NCBI GenBank assembly: GCA_009728235.1
Contig: WNZI01000026.1
Coordinates: forward strand, 1-44,904
Length of the DNA stretch: 44,904 nucleotides
Reading direction: 5' to 3'
Origin: Vibrio cholerae
GTDB lineage: Bacteria; Actinomycetota; Actinomycetes; Actinomycetales; Micrococcaceae
The notes below the pieces were generated by a model. The model ran no database searches. It had not been told where the DNA came from and saw only the letters and a list, made by a program, of their open reading frames with translations. Shown piece after piece: positions 35,904 to 44,474 of the stretch; within the stretch, counting starts at the first letter, position 1; the number at the start of each line of letters is the position of its first letter. The translations under genes were made by a program, and so were the position numbers.

Positions 35904-38343
35904 CTGCGGGGCTCCCTTCGATGATTTCCACGTCCATGACGCGGTGGACGGACACGACTTTCTCCACCTGCTTGTCCGGGTCGAACACGCGCAGGCGACC
36001 GCCCGATACGGACAGTGGAACGAGTTCCTGCCGTACGTGATTCCCCTCGCTGTCCGCGGTGCCGAGGCGGATGCGGCTCCGGGACCGGATGGCGGCGCGC
36101 AGCGTCTCCAGCCCGAGCAGGGTCTCGCTGTCCGAGGCTGCCTGGTCGGTGGATCCTGGCCGTTCGGCGCGCAGGACGGAGAGCTGCGCCGCGATCTCCG
36201 ACTCCGCGACGGACCAGGGGTTCAATCGGGACCGGAGGTGGTCGGCCGGGGCATCGCTCCTGCCGGATTCGTCGCCCGTCCTGTTCCCGGTGTGGACGCG
36301 GACCCCGCCGCTTCCGACGTCGGATGCGGGCGAGAACCCGAGGTCACGCAGCAGCACGGTGAGTTCCTGCGGGGATGCCGGCGCGACCAGGACAGTCGGG
36401 GCGATCTGGACGACGCCGAGCACGGCGGCCCTCGGATCCGCGAGAACCGTGGCGATGACGGCGTCGTCCTCGGTCCTGAGGTAGCTGCCGGCCCGCCCGA
36501 CGCGCAGGCTTCCGTAACGCGACGCCGTGTCCTCGACGAGATACTGCAGCGCCTGCGGGATGGCTGTCGCCGAATGGTCGGCCAGAAAGGCCAGGATCGA
36601 CGCGGCGTCCTCGCCGGTGTCGAGCGCGGACCGGATGGATCCGGCGGAGAACCGATAGGTGGTGGCGGGCCCCTGCCCCTCGGGGGTCGCCATACGCAGC
36701 AGCCCCCGCGCCACGTCGGGCTGCAGGTACCCGGGAGCGACGGCGGTGAGGTCCGTCTGCAGGACGACGAGCGACACGGGCTCCGGCAACGCCGCGCGGA
36801 CCACGAGTGCCGCGTCCTGGAAACCGCCCTCCGCCACGAGCCGCCCGGCCTCGGTGAGCGCCCCGCCACCCGTGAGCCCCAGTGCCGCCGCCTCGACGAG
36901 CATGCCGGGCAGCAGCCGCTCGAACCGTCGGTGCAGTCGCGGCTGGTGCCAGGTCGCCAGTGCAAGGACCGACGGCCCGGTGAGGACCGGTACGGTCACC
37001 GCGCTGTCGTCGCGACCACCGGTCCCACCCCGGGTCCTGTCGGTCACGGGGGCCTCGTTCCGAGCGCCGGACAGCTCCCGCGCGACCGAGAGCAGACTCC
37101 GGCGCACCATCGGAGCGTCGGGTCGGGACGCTTCGGCTGCGAGGGCGTTGACCGCCGTACCGTCGGGGAGCCGGGAACCGACCAGCGCAGGAGCCCGATC
37201 GATGACCAGCCATCCCTCGACGAGGAGCAGCCACTGTGCGTCCCTGTCGAGCCCTTCCCACAACTCCAGGCGGGAGGTCTTCCAGCGCGAGTCGTCGGGG
37301 TCCAGCGTCAGGAGTCCCACGGCTGCCGCGAGCTCCAGCAACCAGGCGGCGTCACCGTCGGTGCTGCCCAGCGCCTCGCGCACCCGGCGCAGCTCGCGTA
37401 CACCCACTCCACCGGAACGGAGAGTGGCGATCGGGTGGCCCGCGGCGGAACCGAGCAGGGCGGTCATCAGCCGCAGGGTCTCGGCTATCGCACCGAAGGC
37501 TGCGTTGTCCCGCAGGGTCGCGCGCGTGCTCCGCCCGGTGTCGATCGGCGGGGCCAGCGCGAATTCCGGGAAGATCACCTGGCCGCGGAGGGCGATGCCG
37601 ACGCTGCGCGGCAGCTCCACGTGCAGCGCATCCAGGGGTGCCAGCAGGCATCGGTCCAGCAACCAGCGCACAGGCGGGGCGACTCCGTCGTCCCCTCCCG
37701 CCTGCGTCGACCCGACAGGCGTGTCGCGCAGCCGGGCGAGCAGGGCGGTGGCGCCGTCGGGAGCGCCCTCCAGCACCCGCCTCCATGCGGTCGGATCGGC
37801 CGCCAGACCCTCGATGACCTGCGCGGCGGAGGCGGAGGTCATCGAGGCGGTGTCGCCGCCGGCACCCACGAGGGGAACGGCGTCGATGAGTGCCTGTCCG
37901 TACCGCGGGACGGATCGGGCGAGTGATCGGAAGGGCCGACCGAGGCCGGCAGGGTAGGGGCCGAGCGCATCTGCAAGAGCTCCGACGGGCAGCAGGCCTC
38001 CGTCGGCGGAATCGACCAGCAGGGCTCGCAGCCGGAGCTCGACGACGACGGCCTCGAGGGCATCCATGGAGGCAGACGCGAAGGCTGCACGCAATCGCCC
38101 GAGATCGACCGTCGTGCCGCCTTCGTCGCTGAGGATCACGACGGCCTCGAGGACCTGGAGTTGGGGCCGGTTCACCGTGTCGAGCGCCCGCTGCAGGCTC
38201 ACCCGCGTCGAAGCCCTCGCCGCGAGCGCAGCGAAGTCGGGCACCGGGGGAAGGATGAGGTCGGGCCGGACGGCAAGAAGACGGCGCAGTTCGTCATCGC
38301 TCCGGCGGGCCAGTTGCTCGGCCAGTACTCGGATCGCGGACAT
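35896..38343 (-). CDS. XPB partner: helicase-associated (Helicase_C_3-like) and WYL-like protein
   Basis: An 815-residue protein, orthologous in position and size to mycobacterial Rv0862c next to ercc3. No helicase motif. Residues ~525-660 are homologous to the N-terminal domain of the adjacent XPB: TYRFSAGSIRSALDTGEDA...ASRYGSLRV aligns with YRLTPLGLWNARAAGLDA...SRYGRLRL. The last 70 residues (about 745-810) look like a WYL domain (IRSRSRIRL, GRLRVFDPD, HRVMDVEII). The rest is helical repeat-like (winged-helix repeats). ATG at 38343 has GGAG upstream; a start ten codons earlier was rejected. Probable XPB co-factor or loader; function unproven. Confidence 0.85.
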   Translation of the reverse strand: MSAIRVLAEQLARRSDDELRRLLAVRPDLILPPVPDFAALAARASTRVSLQRALDTVNRPQLQVLEAVVILSDEGGTTVDLGRLRAAFASASMDALEAVVVELRLRALLVDSADGGLLPVGALADALGPYPAGLGRPFRSLARSVPRYGQALIDAVPLVGAGGDTASMTSASAAQVIEGLAADPTAWRRVLEGAPDGATALLARLRDTPVGSTQAGGDDGVAPPVRWLLDRCLLAPLDALHVELPRSVGIALRGQVIFPEFALAPPIDTGRSTRATLRDNAAFGAIAETLRLMTALLGSAAGHPIATLRSGGVGVRELRRVREALGSTDGDAAWLLELAAAVGLLTLDPDDSRWKTSRLELWEGLDRDAQWLLLVEGWLVIDRAPALVGSRLPDGTAVNALAAEASRPDAPMVRRSLLSVARELSGARNEAPVTDRTRGGTGGRDDSAVTVPVLTGPSVLALATWHQPRLHRRFERLLPGMLVEAAALGLTGGGALTEAGRLVAEGGFQDAALVVRAALPEPVSLVVLQTDLTAVAPGYLQPDVARGLLRMATPEGQGPATTYRFSAGSIRSALDTGEDAASILAFLADHSATAIPQALQYLVEDTASRYGSLRVGRAGSYLRTEDDAVIATVLADPRAAVLGVVQIAPTVLVAPASPQELTVLLRDLGFSPASDVGSGGVRVHTGNRTGDESGRSDAPADHLRSRLNPWSVAESEIAAQLSVLRAERPGSTDQAASDSETLLGLETLRAAIRSRSRIRLGTADSEGNHVRQELVPLSVSGGRLRVFDPDKQVEKVVSVHRVMDVEIIEGSPADG

Positions 38344-38442
38344 CACTCCAAGGTTACCCGGCGCCTCCGACACGCACGCCGGTCCCGATGCCCGCTCCGC
38401 AGTCCCTCCGGGCCGATTCCTGCCCGGAGGTACTGCCCGGGG

Positions 38443-38727
38443 TCAGGACCTCCGGCGGGAGACGACGGACCAGAGAACGAGCGTGACCATCAGCAGGAAC
38501 GCGATGGGCAGGCAGAAATAGGTGGCCAGCACGAAGCCGGGCCAGACCGAACCCTGCAGGAGCGCGGTCACCAGGATGGCGGCGAGTGACAGGAGTCCGG
38601 CGGCGGCGAAGGCCACGGCGAGCACCATCACCACCAGACGGCCTCGCGAGGAATCCTCGGCACCGCGCGCGGGGCTGCCCGGAGCGGGATCGATGGGGGT
38701 GCTCGGCGCGGGTTCGTCAGGGATCAT
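38443..38727 (-). CDS. Small two-helix membrane protein, unknown
   Basis: A 94-residue protein with a Pro/Asp-rich N-terminus and two membrane helices (LVVMVLAVAFAAAGLLSLAAILV and FVLATYFCLPIAFLLMVTLVLW) and a short basic tail. Not recognised. ATG at 38727 with GGAA upstream is chosen; a TTG six codons earlier was rejected. TACTCT lies nine bases upstream of the ATG as a possible -10. Confidence 0.65.
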   Translation of the reverse strand: MIPDEPAPSTPIDPAPGSPARGAEDSSRGRLVVMVLAVAFAAAGLLSLAAILVTALLQGSVWPGFVLATYFCLPIAFLLMVTLVLWSVVSRRRS

Positions 38728-38777
38728 AGCGGTTCCAGAGTACAAGAACCACGGCCGGGGAGCGGCCGGAAAAGCGA

Positions 38778-38783
38778 TATCCT
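38778..38783 (+). promoter_or_regulatory. Possible -10 box of the cold-shock gene
   Basis: TATCCT at 38778-38783 would give an untranslated leader of about 105 nt before the GTG at 38893, in line with the long regulatory leaders of cold-shock mRNAs. No good -35 is visible. Confidence 0.35.
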
Positions 38784-38892
38784 AGGAGACGCAGATTTCC
38801 CCGGTGGTGGCAGCGCCCGCGGGCACCCGAGTACCAGGGACCCGGACGGCAGGCGCACACCGCGCGGTTCAGCTAATGAAGAGGTAGACGAC

Positions 38893-39276
38893 GTGCCCAT
38901 CGGCAAAGTGAAGTGGTTCGACGTGGACAAGGGCTTCGGCTTCCTGTCCACTGATGACGGCAAGGAAGTGTTCCTGCATGCCTCGGCCCTGCCCGCGGGC
39001 GTGAGCGAGGTCAAGGTGGGCACCAAGCTCGAGTTCGGCGTCGCCGACGGGCGGCGCGGACTCCAGGCCCTCTCGGCGAGGATCCTCGAGCAGGCGCCCA
39101 GCGTTGCGAAGGCCACTCGCAAGAGCGCGGATGACATGGCCGTCATCACCGAGGACCTGATCAAGCTCCTCGATGATGTGTCCAACGGTCTGCGCAAGGG
39201 CCGTTACCCGGAGAAGGGGCACGCATCCAAGGTCGCAGCCGTCTTGAGGGCGGTTGCCGACGACCTCGACGCGTAG
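38893..39276 (+). CDS. cspA: Cold-shock domain protein with C-terminal extension
   Basis: The 127-residue protein has the cold-shock domain in the first 65 residues, with RNP1 (DKGFGFL) and RNP2 (VFLHAS) motifs for single-stranded nucleic acid, and a helical C-terminal extension (ADDMAVITEDLIKLLDDVSNG...) typical of actinobacterial homologues. It acts as RNA chaperone in the cytosol. GTG start at 38893 follows AAGAGG. The stop codon overlaps the -10 box of the next gene. Confidence 0.93.
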   Translation: MPIGKVKWFDVDKGFGFLSTDDGKEVFLHASALPAGVSEVKVGTKLEFGVADGRRGLQALSARILEQAPSVAKATRKSADDMAVITEDLIKLLDDVSNGLRKGRYPEKGHASKVAAVLRAVADDLDA

Positions 39277-39285
39277 GCTTCGACC
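39274..39285 (+). promoter_or_regulatory. Leaderless-type -10 element overlapping the cspA stop
   Basis: TAGGCT at 39274-39279 contains the cspA stop codon TAG and is followed by six bases and the ATG at 39286. Confidence 0.5.
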
Positions 39286-39864
39286 ATGACCGCGAGCAAC
39301 CTGGAGGCCGCCGACGGCGCGGCTCCGACCGACACCGGCGACGGCACCGTCGATCCCGACGCAGCCGCCCCGACTCCCGACGCGCCCCGGAAGCCGCGCG
39401 CGCCGCGACGCCTCCCGAAGTCCGACTCCGTGCTGGAAGCAGCCGTCGAACGGGCGCGATCCGGTGTGCTCGAGGTAGTCCCCGAGTCCCAGGTCGGGCG
39501 GCACGTGTCCGCGACGATCGAGGGCGAGCGGCTCGTCACCCACCGGTTCGAGGCGTTCCTGCCCGGATACGGAGGCTGGCAGTGGTACGCGAGCGTCGCC
39601 AGGGTTGCCCGCAGCAAGGACGTGACGGTCTGCGAGGTCGGACTGCTGCCGTCCGCGGCGTCGCTGCTGGCGCCCGAGTGGCTGCCCTGGTCGGAACGCG
39701 TGCGTCCCGAGGATTCGTCGTCCGACGAGACGCCGGTGCCCGCCGCGGTACCGGCTCCGGGCCAGGACGAGGGCGAACCGGGCGAACCGGGCCGGGACGT
39801 TCGTGGGTCGGACGAATCAGAGCCATCGGTCGACGACGCCGTCGGGCAGCCCGACGCCGAGTGA
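39286..39864 (+). CDS. DUF3027 protein
   Basis: The 192-residue product has an Ala/Pro/Asp-rich N-terminus (1-45), the DUF3027 core (about 48-150: VLEAAVERARSGVLEV, RFEAFLPGYGGWQWYASVARV, VCEVGLLPSAASLLAPEWLPWSERV) and an acidic low-complexity tail. The core is characteristic of actinobacterial DUF3027; function unknown. Adjacent to the cold-shock gene, a frequent arrangement. Shorter than some family members because of a short tail. Start ATG at 39286 has no Shine-Dalgarno. Confidence 0.85.
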   Translation: MTASNLEAADGAAPTDTGDGTVDPDAAAPTPDAPRKPRAPRRLPKSDSVLEAAVERARSGVLEVVPESQVGRHVSATIEGERLVTHRFEAFLPGYGGWQWYASVARVARSKDVTVCEVGLLPSAASLLAPEWLPWSERVRPEDSSSDETPVPAAVPAPGQDEGEPGEPGRDVRGSDESEPSVDDAVGQPDAE

Positions 39865-39898
39865 TGGACCCGTGGCGCCCGTGCGGGAGGAACGTGCG

Positions 39899-41220
39899 AT
39901 GAGCACCTTCCGCTCCCTCGGGATCCACAACTACAGGCTCTGGTTCATCGGAGCCCTGATCTCCAACATCGGTACCTGGATGCAGAGGACCGCCCAGGAC
40001 TGGCTGGTCTACGACATCCTGACGCCACAGAACGCCTCGCCCTCGGCATCGTCATGGCACTGCAACTCGGGCCGCAACTCGTCATCGCACCCTGGGCCGG
40101 CCTCATCGCGGACACGGTGGATCGGCGCAAGCTCCTGGCGATCACGCAGGTGGCGATGGCGCTCCTGGGCGTCGGTCTCGGGCTGATGGTCCTCCTCGAT
40201 GTCGCCGTCCTCTGGCATGTCTATGCCTTCGCCCTGGCACTCGGCGTCGTCTCGGCCTTCGACGCCCCGGCGCGCCAGGCTTTCGTCTCCGAGCTCGTGC
40301 GCGACGACTACCTCCCCAACGCCGTCGCCCTCAACAGCGCTTCCTTCAACGGGGCCCGCCTCATCGGGCCCGCAGCCGCTGGGCTGCTCACGGCGGGCGT
40401 CGGCCCGGGCTGGGTCTTCATGATCAATGCGCTGACCTTCGGTGCGATGGTCTACGTGCTGCTCGCCATGCGGACCTCCGAGCTGAACAAGCAGCCCCGC
40501 TCGGCGCCGGGCAAGGGCCGGATCCGCGCCGGCTTCCGGTACGTGCGCGGGCGCCCCGATCTCATGATCGTCATGCTGGCGATCTTCATCGTCGGGACGT
40601 TCGGCCTGAACTTCGCCGTCTTCATCGCGGCCATGGCGCGTACCGAGTTCGGTCAGGACGCCGGTGTCTTCGGGATACTGTCCTCCGTGATGGCCGTCGG
40701 GTCGGTCGCCGGCGCGCTGCTCTCGGCGCGGCGGGACCGGCCGCGCCTGCGCTTCATCTTCGGAGCCTCGGCGGCCTTCGGAGTCGCCTGCGCCCTGGCC
40801 GCGCTCGCACCCACGCTGTGGCTCTTCGGGCTCGCGCTGGTGCCCGTCGGGCTGTTCGCGCTCACGCTCATGACGAGCGCCAATGCCTACGTGCAGACGA
40901 CCACCGACCCGGTGATGCGGGGGCGCGTCATGGCGCTCTACTTCGCGATCTTCCTGGGCGGCACGCCCCTGGGGGCTCCGGTGGTCGGCTGGGTCTCGGA
41001 CATGTTCGGTCCCCGCTGGAGTCTCGGGGTGGCCGCAGCCTCAGGCCTCATCGCCGCCGCCGTCGGGATCTTCTGGGCCTGGCGCTACCACGAGGTCCGC
41101 CTGCGCTACGACCGTTCCGCTCCCCGCCGCTCCGGCTGGATCACGAAGCGGCGCCGGGGACTGACGCAGTGCCGGGACGTCAGAGCAGATGCTCCATGGT
41201 GTAGTCGATGCAGGCGATGA
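39899..41220 (+). pseudogene. MFS transporter, frameshifted near the N-terminus
   Basis: The frame from ATG 39899 (GGGAGGAA ribosome-binding site, MSTFRSLGIHNYRLWF...) reads through helix 1 and then leaves frame near 40039; the rest of the transporter (MALQLGPQLVIAPWAGLIADTVDRRK...) is in the next frame to 41220. Restoring one G in TCG(G)CCCTC gives NASALGIVMALQ and one 440-residue frame with about twelve helices. It resembles MFS proteins of the enterobactin-exporter (EntS)/DHA3 style. The C-terminal 41 nt overlap the convergent serC gene, so the true end may lie slightly earlier. Confidence 0.8.
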
Positions 41221-42304
41221 GGGACGAGACGTCCTCGGGATCGATCGCGACGAAGGTGGCGATGCGTAGCTGGTTGCGGCCGAGCTTGCGGTAGGGCTCG
41301 ACGTCGACGATCCCGTTCGCTCGGAGGACCGCGGCGATGCGGGCGGCATCCACGGTCTCTTCGAAATCGATGGTGACGATGACGTTGGAGCGATCCTCCT
41401 GCCGGACGACGTAGGGGCTCGCGACGGGCGATGCCTCGGCCCACGCATACAGCCGGCCGGCGGAATCGGCGGTCCGGGCGGCGGCGAAGGGCAGACCGCC
41501 CTGCGCGTTGAGCCACTCCACCTGGGCGTCGAGCGTCACCAGGGTCGACAGCGACGGCGTGTTGTAGGTCTGGTTCAGCCGGGAGTTCTCGATCGCGGTC
41601 TGCACGTTGAGGAAGTCCGGCACCCACCGGCTGCCTGCACTGATCCTCGCCGCCCGTTCGATCGCGGCAGGGGAGAAGAGCCCGAGCCATAGTCCGCCGT
41701 CGGACGCGAAGTTCTTCTGCGGCGCGAAGTAGTAGACATCCGCCTGGGACACGTCCACGTCGAGGCCGCCGGCTGCCGACGTCGCGTCGACCAGGACCAG
41801 TGCGCCCTCGTCCGCGCCCTCGACCCTGCGTACCGGGGCTGCCACCCCGGTGGACGTCTCGTTCTGTGGCCACGCGTAGGTGTCGATCCCGGCCTCTGCC
41901 CGAGCGTCGGGGCGCGTGCCAGGGGTGCTCGTGATGATGCTGGAGGGCTCGAGGAAGGGCGCCTTGTCGGTCGCCGAGGCGAACTTCGAACCGAACTCCC
42001 CGAAGGACAGGTGCTGTGCCCTGTGGTCGACGAGACCGAAGGTGGCGACGTCCCAGAACGCGGTCGATCCACCGACGCCGAGGACGACCTCGTAGTCGTC
42101 CGGTGCCCCGAAGAAGGTGCCGAGACCTTCCCGGACCCGCCCCACCAGGTTGCGCACGGGTGCCTGGCGGTGCGACGTGCCGAGCAGGGAGCGGCCGGCG
42201 GAGACGAGGGCGTCGACCTGCCCGCTCCTGACCTTCGATGGTCCGGCGCCGAACCGGCCGTCGGAGGGCAGGAGGTCCTCGGGGATGCGGGGCATTTCGC
42301 TCAT
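41180..42304 (-). CDS. serC: Phosphoserine aminotransferase
   Basis: A 374-residue class V PLP enzyme of the mycobacterial SerC type, converting 3-phosphohydroxypyruvate and glutamate to phosphoserine. Seen: FGAGPSKVR near 18-26 (N-terminal substrate contact), GTSHRQAPV, VDATSAAG near 172-179 (PLP-ring Asp) and PLP-lysine Lys197 in FAPQKNFAS. Length normal. ATG at 42304 with TGGAG upstream. Divergent from dtxR across about 250 nt holding promoters only. Confidence 0.94.
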   Translation of the reverse strand: MSEMPRIPEDLLPSDGRFGAGPSKVRSGQVDALVSAGRSLLGTSHRQAPVRNLVGRVREGLGTFFGAPDDYEVVLGVGGSTAFWDVATFGLVDHRAQHLSFGEFGSKFASATDKAPFLEPSSIITSTPGTRPDARAEAGIDTYAWPQNETSTGVAAPVRRVEGADEGALVLVDATSAAGGLDVDVSQADVYYFAPQKNFASDGGLWLGLFSPAAIERAARISAGSRWVPDFLNVQTAIENSRLNQTYNTPSLSTLVTLDAQVEWLNAQGGLPFAAARTADSAGRLYAWAEASPVASPYVVRQEDRSNVIVTIDFEETVDAARIAAVLRANGIVDVEPYRKLGRNQLRIATFVAIDPEDVSSLIACIDYTMEHLL

Positions 42305-42553
42305 GGGTGCTCCAGTCGGTCAGCGGCGGGTTGTGCCTTCATTCTGCCCCAGGGCGAGGTGGTGGCCCTCTTTGTTAACACCCGACGCGGACGCTTCCGC
42401 GGCTCCATGGCGGGCCCCGGGGGATTGCCGGGCGAATCGCGCCATGGGTTAACCTTGGGAGGCGTGGGCGGATCAGGCTGTGGCGGCCGAGCCGTTTCAC
42501 CGGCGTGAGGCACTCCAGCCGCGCACCCGCACCGCACCAAGGAGCTGAACCGC

Positions 42554-43252
42554 ATGACGGACCTCATCGACACCACCGAGATGTACCTGCGGACCATCCT
42601 TGAGCTCGAGGAGGAGAACATCGTTGCTCTCCGCGCACGGATCGCGGAGCGCCTGCGCCATTCCGGACCCACGGTCTCCCAGACCATCGGTCGGATGGAG
42701 CGTGACGGACTCGTCGTCGTCTCGGGCGATCGGCACCTCGAACTGACCCCGGTGGGCCGCCGCCGCGCCACCGAGGTCATGCGCAAGCACCGCCTGGCCG
42801 AGCGCCTCCTGAGTGACGTCATCGGCCTCGACTGGGCGTACGTGCATGACGAGGCCTGCCGGTGGGAGCACGTGATGAGCGAGCGGGTCGAGCGCCGGCT
42901 GTACGAACTGCTCGGCCAGCCCTCCGAATCTCCCTACGGCAACCCGATCCCGGGCCTGGCAGCGATCGGCGGCATCGAGTCCGAGCTGTTCACCGACGGA
43001 GTGGTGACGCTGCTGTCCGCCATGGGCACCTACTCGCCGGACCGTCGGGTGACACTGGTCCGGCTCGCCGAGCCCATCCAGGTCGATCCCGAACTGCTGA
43101 CCCAACTGGACGAGGGGGGCCTGCGCCCGGGCGCGCAGCTGAACCTCGAATCGGTGGGGGGCTACGTGTCTGTCCGGGTGCCGGGCGTCGAGGGAGCTCT
43201 CGAACTGCCTCCCGAGGTTGCTTCGCACGTCTTCGTCTCCGTCGCTGCCTGA
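42554..43252 (+). CDS. ideR: DtxR/IdeR-family metal-dependent regulator
   Basis: A 232-residue iron- or manganese-dependent repressor. Winged HTH (3-73), dimer/metal domain (74-140) and a C-terminal SH3-like domain (150-225). Metal residues are at the classical DtxR positions: Met10, His79, Glu83, His98, Cys102, Glu105 and His106. The Cys102 variant marks a Fe(II)-type site. It should repress iron uptake genes. ATG at 42554 with AGGAG. Whether it is true IdeR or a Mn-type DtxR paralogue needs targets; no siderophore genes lie in this window. Confidence 0.92.
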   Translation: MTDLIDTTEMYLRTILELEEENIVALRARIAERLRHSGPTVSQTIGRMERDGLVVVSGDRHLELTPVGRRRATEVMRKHRLAERLLSDVIGLDWAYVHDEACRWEHVMSERVERRLYELLGQPSESPYGNPIPGLAAIGGIESELFTDGVVTLLSAMGTYSPDRRVTLVRLAEPIQVDPELLTQLDEGGLRPGAQLNLESVGGYVSVRVPGVEGALELPPEVASHVFVSVAA

Positions 43253-43316
43253 CGTCCTTCGAGGACCTGTAGCAGACTGTGCGCCGTCCTGGTTGTCACC
43301 AAGAACACACCGATTC

Positions 43317-43332
43317 GTGACCGGAACGTGAC
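43317..43332 (+). promoter_or_regulatory. GTGAC direct repeat before the riboswitch, possible MtrA-type site
   Basis: gtgac at 43317-43321 and 43328-43332, 11 bp start to start. MtrA of Actinobacteria binds direct repeats with this spacing and controls cell-wall hydrolase genes; the match is loose, so this is a suggestion only. Confidence 0.3.
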
Positions 43333-43394
43333 ATGACATGGGATCTGCGGTAGCCTTCATCTCGTGCCAAATTCGCTCTAGATCCGGCACCCTC

Positions 43395-43566
43395 CTGCAA
43401 ATCGCCTAGCTCTGCCATTGCTCGAGGTCCGTTCGCACCATCGCATGGCAGAGGCGGGGGAACCAATTTGTGGGCTTCTTTCCAGAAGTCCTTGGGGTTA
43501 AGTCGCTGGATGACAGCGGCCGGGTGACTCCCATCCGAATCCGACAGCTCACCTCGCAGGCGTTGG
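43395..43566 (+). ncRNA. c-di-AMP (ydaO/yuaA-type) riboswitch
   Basis: The leader of the first NlpC/P60 gene carries the hallmarks of this aptamer: closing stem cgcct (43403-43407) with aggcg (43558-43562), the 9-bp helix ctctgccat (43410-43418) with atggcagag (43445-43453), the conserved GAGGCGGGGGAACCA (43451-43465), GGGGTTA near 43494-43500, GGGTGACTCCCATCCGAATCC (from 43522) and ACAGCTCACCTCGCAGGCG. A GGGAGAGG ribosome-binding site follows directly. In Actinobacteria this riboswitch turns down cell-wall hydrolase genes when c-di-AMP is high. Confidence 0.93.
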
Positions 43567-43581
43567 GAGAGGTAATCCAAC

Positions 43582-44447
43582 GTGTCCAATAGCTCTTCGC
43601 CGGGCCGCCACCGCGCGCCCCAGACCGTCAGCCCGCTGACCACCCTGTCCGCAGCCGTAGCATCCAACGCCGGATCGGTCGGGCGGCAGGCAGCCGTCAT
43701 CGTCGCCGCCTCCGGTCTCGTCCTCACTGCCGGTCTGCCGGCTCACGGAGCCACGACGGCCGAGCGGGAAGTGCAGTCCTCGACCGCCCTCTCCGTGACC
43801 CGTGTGGTCGCCGCCGAGGTGACCGTTCCCGCCACCGCGAAGGTTTCCTTCGAGCTCGTCGCCGTCGAGGTCGAGCAAGCCCCGGAGGCGTCGCGGAAAC
43901 CCCCGTGGCTGAAGCCCCCGTCGTCGAGGTCGCCCCCGTCGTCGAGGTCGAGGTCGCCGCTGTCGTGGAGCCCGCCGCCGTCGTACCGGCCCCCGTCGAG
44001 GCCGTCGTACCGGCCCCCGTCGAGGCCGTTGTCGAGGCCGCTCCCGCCGTCGCTGCTCCTGTTGCTGCCGCTCCTGGAACCGCTGCTCCCGTAGCAGTTG
44101 CTGCTCCCGCAGCCGAGACACAGGCTCCTGTCCCGTCCTCCGGCGTCGCCGCCGGCCTGGTCGGTTCGGCATACGCCCAGATCGGCGTCGCCCAGGACTG
44201 CACGGCCATGGTGGAGAACGCGCTGCGCTCGGTCGGCAAGACCGTCGGCGACCTCGCTCCCGGGCAGTTCTTCCAGTTCGGCGATGTGGTCGGCACCCCG
44301 GCGCCGGGCGACCTCGTCATCACCGGCGGGCACGTCGCGATCTACGTCGGCAACGGCCAGGTCATCAGTGGCGGCCTGAACGGCATGAACACCGGCCTGC
44401 ACAACCTGTCCGACCTTCCCGGCGCCAGCTTCGTCCGCGTCCGCTAA
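43582..44447 (+). pseudogene. NlpC/P60-type cell-wall hydrolase, frameshifted in the linker
   Basis: The GTG start at 43582 (GGGAGAGG upstream) opens a signal-peptide protein (VGRQAAVIVAASGLVLTAGLPAHGA). Near 43889 the frame breaks; the remainder, VAETPVAEAPVV... then a PVE-rich linker and the catalytic domain, is in the next frame to 44447. Restoring one C in GAGGC(C)GTC gives 288 residues. The domain has the NlpC/P60 features: catalytic Cys in AQDCTAMVENAL, His in GGHVAIYVGNG. It should cleave stem peptides. Riboswitch-controlled. Another paralogue follows 27 nt later. Confidence 0.83.
43980..44027 (+). repeat. 24-bp tandem repeat x2 in the hydrolase linker
   Basis: Two exact copies of a 24-bp unit (gtcgtaccggcccccg... 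) at 43980-44003 and 44004-44027 encode VVPAPVEA repeats of the linker. Such repeats are prone to length change and to assembly trouble. Confidence 0.8.
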
Positions 44448-44474
44448 CCCCCCCCACACACGGAGTAACCACCC

